From Puffinus mauretanicus (Eukaryota > Chordata > Aves > Procellariiformes > Procellariidae), in the NCBI GenBank assembly GCA_023333565.1, contig JAJKFH010002906.1:1938501-2002500 (forward strand): a stretch of DNA of 64,000 bases, in the 5' to 3' direction. Position 1 is the stretch's first letter. Each line of letters starts with the position of its first letter. The notes beneath the pieces were generated by a model that saw only the letters and a program-made list of their open reading frames with translations, searched no databases and was not told the DNA's origin. The translations under genes and the position numbers were made by a program. This document shows, piece by piece, positions 61,301 through 64,000 of the stretch.

Positions 61301-64000
61301 TTTCAAAACTGCTATTTGAGATGCAGTAGTTTCTTGCCAACATTTGAATGAATCTGTATTTTTTTTTTGACTTCTCCAGGAACATGGGATACTGGGAAAC
61401 ACACCTAAAGTAGCAGTGATATTTCTTGCGAGGTTAGCTGCTGTTGTCCAGTGCTTGCATTATTTTAACAACAATTTCTTTCTTCTTTTGGAAACCCTAT
61501 AAATATGACTATACTGGGGGGGATTTGTGTGATTTAGTTTTTCTCTACCATGTTGACAATTATTTTTCTTTCTGTGGGTTACGTCTACACTCCAGAGATC
61601 ACAAAAGTAACTACTGTAGGACAAGGATAATGAACACTACCGTAAAGTAAGAATATAGAGACTTGAGCAAATTTCTGGGGTATTCAAGGTTGTATGTTCC
61701 AGTTGCAAGTCCTAATCTTGGATTATGGCAAAAGTTACCTCAGAGTGGACTCACATGTGTTTTTAGTCTTGAAACGCTCCAAAGTTCAACTAACGTAAAC
61801 CATTCATCTGTACTAGGGCAAAACTTTTGGCTGAAGCATTTATATGCAAGAGAAGGATTTGGAAGAGATATATATTTTTTTTTTTTTCCTTGTTTACATC
61901 TAAAATTTTCCTTAAAAAGTTATGTTTCCATAGGATGACTTTTCTTTCAAAGCACTAGTTGCTACTGAGGATGTCATGTTGTTGCTATATATTTATACTG
62001 TTGCATTTTTTTCTATGGAGCCACAGTATATATGAGAAGAAATTTGATAACCTGCAAATACAGGCAATTATGATGCCTTCTGCCAGCTTTTCTGGTGGAA
62101 CATTGTCAGTCACAACAGAATTTTAAATACACACTTTTAAAAATGTGAGCATTGAAGTATTGCTCAGTCCTAACGCCATACGGTCCCATGTGAAGTGAAC
62201 TGATAAATTTATTTTTGCATAGCTATGGACATATGAATGAGATAACGATGTTTTATGATACTTTTTTCTTTTTAACCCATTTTTACCCATAGGTAAGAAA
62301 AATGCATGTGTACTGGGTTTTTTAGTTAATTCTTGAAACAGCAAGTTAGTTGCTTTAAAAGCAAGTTCAAAACAGTGACTGAATTCACTGAGTGCAGGAT
62401 TAGATTTTGAGATGGTGGCAACAAAAGTTCATGTAAAAGGCCTACTTTGGTCCCATTAGATGCTATTTAGAACAGTAACACTGGTAGGGTTTCATAGTTG
62501 GAAATTTTCATGAATTAGTTCTTTTTTCTTTGAGCAAAACACGGATAGGTTATAAACTTGAAAGGCTGGGTTTTTTTAACTGAAATATAGCACTCTATTA
62601 ATGATCAACTCACACCTTTTTTTTTTTTTCCGTAGAATAATCTTACATTTTTTAATCTATCTTTTAATATCTGGGACTGGTAGATAATCTATACTTTTAA
62701 ATGGAAATATATTTTTTAAGTAGCTTGGGATTTTTCCAACATGACTCATGTTCATATGACCTAGAGGATTTAATAATTCCTTATTTAACCTCCTATTTGA
62801 GATATTTATACCCATTCCTCATCTAAATAGGAGGGTGGTGTATGCTTCCCACAGTCATATTAAAATGGTGGTCCTGAATCTATACCACTTTGTAAGAACT
62901 GATGCAACTTTCCACTATAAAGTGACAGTTTTCCCTCTTATTGCTGAAGATAACGGAAGTAAACTCGGGGGCTGGAGGGTTGAGTGGAAATGCGTGCGCG
63001 TGTGTGTGTAGAAATAAACATACACCTATCTGGCAGGAGAAGGGGAGAAAGAATAGCTTTCACAGCATGAAATCTGATGTATCCTCTGGATATTTGCCCC
63101 TTCCTAGGTCAAATTCGCAAGTCTCTGTTAGAAACTGTGTATGCAGCATGGCTATGTGGAAAGATTCAAAAGATCTCTATGGCTAAGCCAGGAGTCAGAA
63201 TAAGTATCTTTGGTTGTAGTTGTTTGGGGTTTGTTTCTGTGTTGATTTTCTGAGGTGGTTTTTTTTGTGTACTGTATGGGGAATTCCTGTTGTCCAGTGT
63301 AGGAGGTCAACTATGTACAACTTGTATCTAGAACAGAACTCTCTGCATGTTCACTTTATTTTGGAGCGGGTCTCTAATGGAAGGATAACTCAAACAGCCC
63401 CACAAATCTGTACCCCTTAAAAGTTTTAATTAATTTTATGTAAGTTGACTGGAAGAGGAAGAATACCAGTAGGGCAAAAGGGAAAAAATAAATGATTTTT
63501 CTTTGTATTGTGGATTCTTGAGTTTTAAATGTGCAGTCTCCACATGTATTCCTAGAGCCTTTACCTTAAATTATAGCTTGTTTGGGGCAGGGATTGTTCA
63601 TGAAGCCTTTCAGAATGGATCCTCATTCTCATTGTGGCATAGAGCAGTAGAAAAAGTATTTCTAGTCAGACAGCTCCTCACTGTTTCTGTGGTTGGACAT
63701 TCTGTATCTCAATATTTAATGCTTTACAGCTGTAAATTCTAGTGGTTAAAAAATAGCTTATTTATATAGAAGCAAGGAGTTTGATGCCCCAGATTGTTCC
63801 TTCTAAACTGCACAATCTGTTTCATAAATTGATCAAGCTCCATCTTTAAAGGCATCAGGGTTTTTTCTCTGACATTTCTATTAGAAGACTAGAGGGAGAT
63901 GGAAAGTATAGAGGAGGTGAGTAGGGGCATAAGGAAGTACAGTAAAAGTTTGCTGCTGAGCTGAGTTTACTTCATGCAACATTTGAACTAGGAGGCAATT

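Larger units (their letters stand above)
27603..64000 (+). other. PDGFC: PDGFC intron 1 (5' part, runs off the window)
   Basis: No frame in the remaining 36.4 kb encodes the CUB domain that exon 2 should start, so the whole stretch is intron. Its first 350 bp belong to the CpG island; after that it is AT-rich. It contains long T-runs, A/C-rich tracts, two probable old LINE relics (about 45440-45575 and 50938-51003), a 22-bp-period tandem duplication (58310-58350) and GC-richer patches at about 28700-29005, 31560-31930 and 47630-47780. No nested gene is visible. A very long first intron is typical of this gene in vertebrates. Confidence 0.85.

Noticed and set aside
62620..62640. Poly(T) then CCGTAG as a splice acceptor
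   Set aside because: The following sequence encodes no recognisable CUB-domain peptide and stops soon in each frame.

Overview
The window looks like bird nuclear DNA. It is AT-rich and intron-like, has no prokaryotic gene structure, and carries an avian-type CR1 retroposon 3' end (about 3799-4165, minus strand) and a solo ERVL-type LTR of a kind widespread in birds (19311-19825). The only gene I can support is the first exon of PDGFC (platelet-derived growth factor C) on the plus strand, inside a strong CpG island. No bacterial operon, CRISPR array, rRNA or tRNA gene is visible.

Layout: 1-26636 is non-coding DNA upstream of PDGFC with the two transposon copies, a possible MIR-like relic and simple repeats. 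26637-27960 is the CpG island and promoter. It contains a perfect 93-bp hairpin (45-bp arms, 3-nt loop), YY1-like and EGR-like sites, a T-run/A-run tract, two upstream ORFs, and the PDGFC start codon at 27485. The first coding exon ends at 27602 and is followed by a canonical GTAAGG donor. 27603-64000 is PDGFC intron 1. I found no second exon (the start of the CUB domain), so the intron extends beyond the window and is at least 36.4 kb long. Inside it are homopolymer runs, A/C-rich tracts, old LINE-like relics and a few locally GC-richer patches that could be conserved regulatory elements or old repeats.

How the parts fit together: PDGF-C is a secreted growth factor acting mainly through PDGF receptor alpha. 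The exon here supplies only the signal peptide and the first residues of the mature chain, so the functional interest lies in transcriptional and translational control. The start codon context is weak, two AUG codons precede it, one upstream ORF overlaps the true start in another frame, and a U-run/A-run tract precedes them if the transcript begins far enough upstream. In mammals, as I recall, GLRB lies head to head with PDGFC; no GLRB exon is recognisable in the 26 kb upstream. Most open frames in the window are short, often lack ATG starts, and look like chance.
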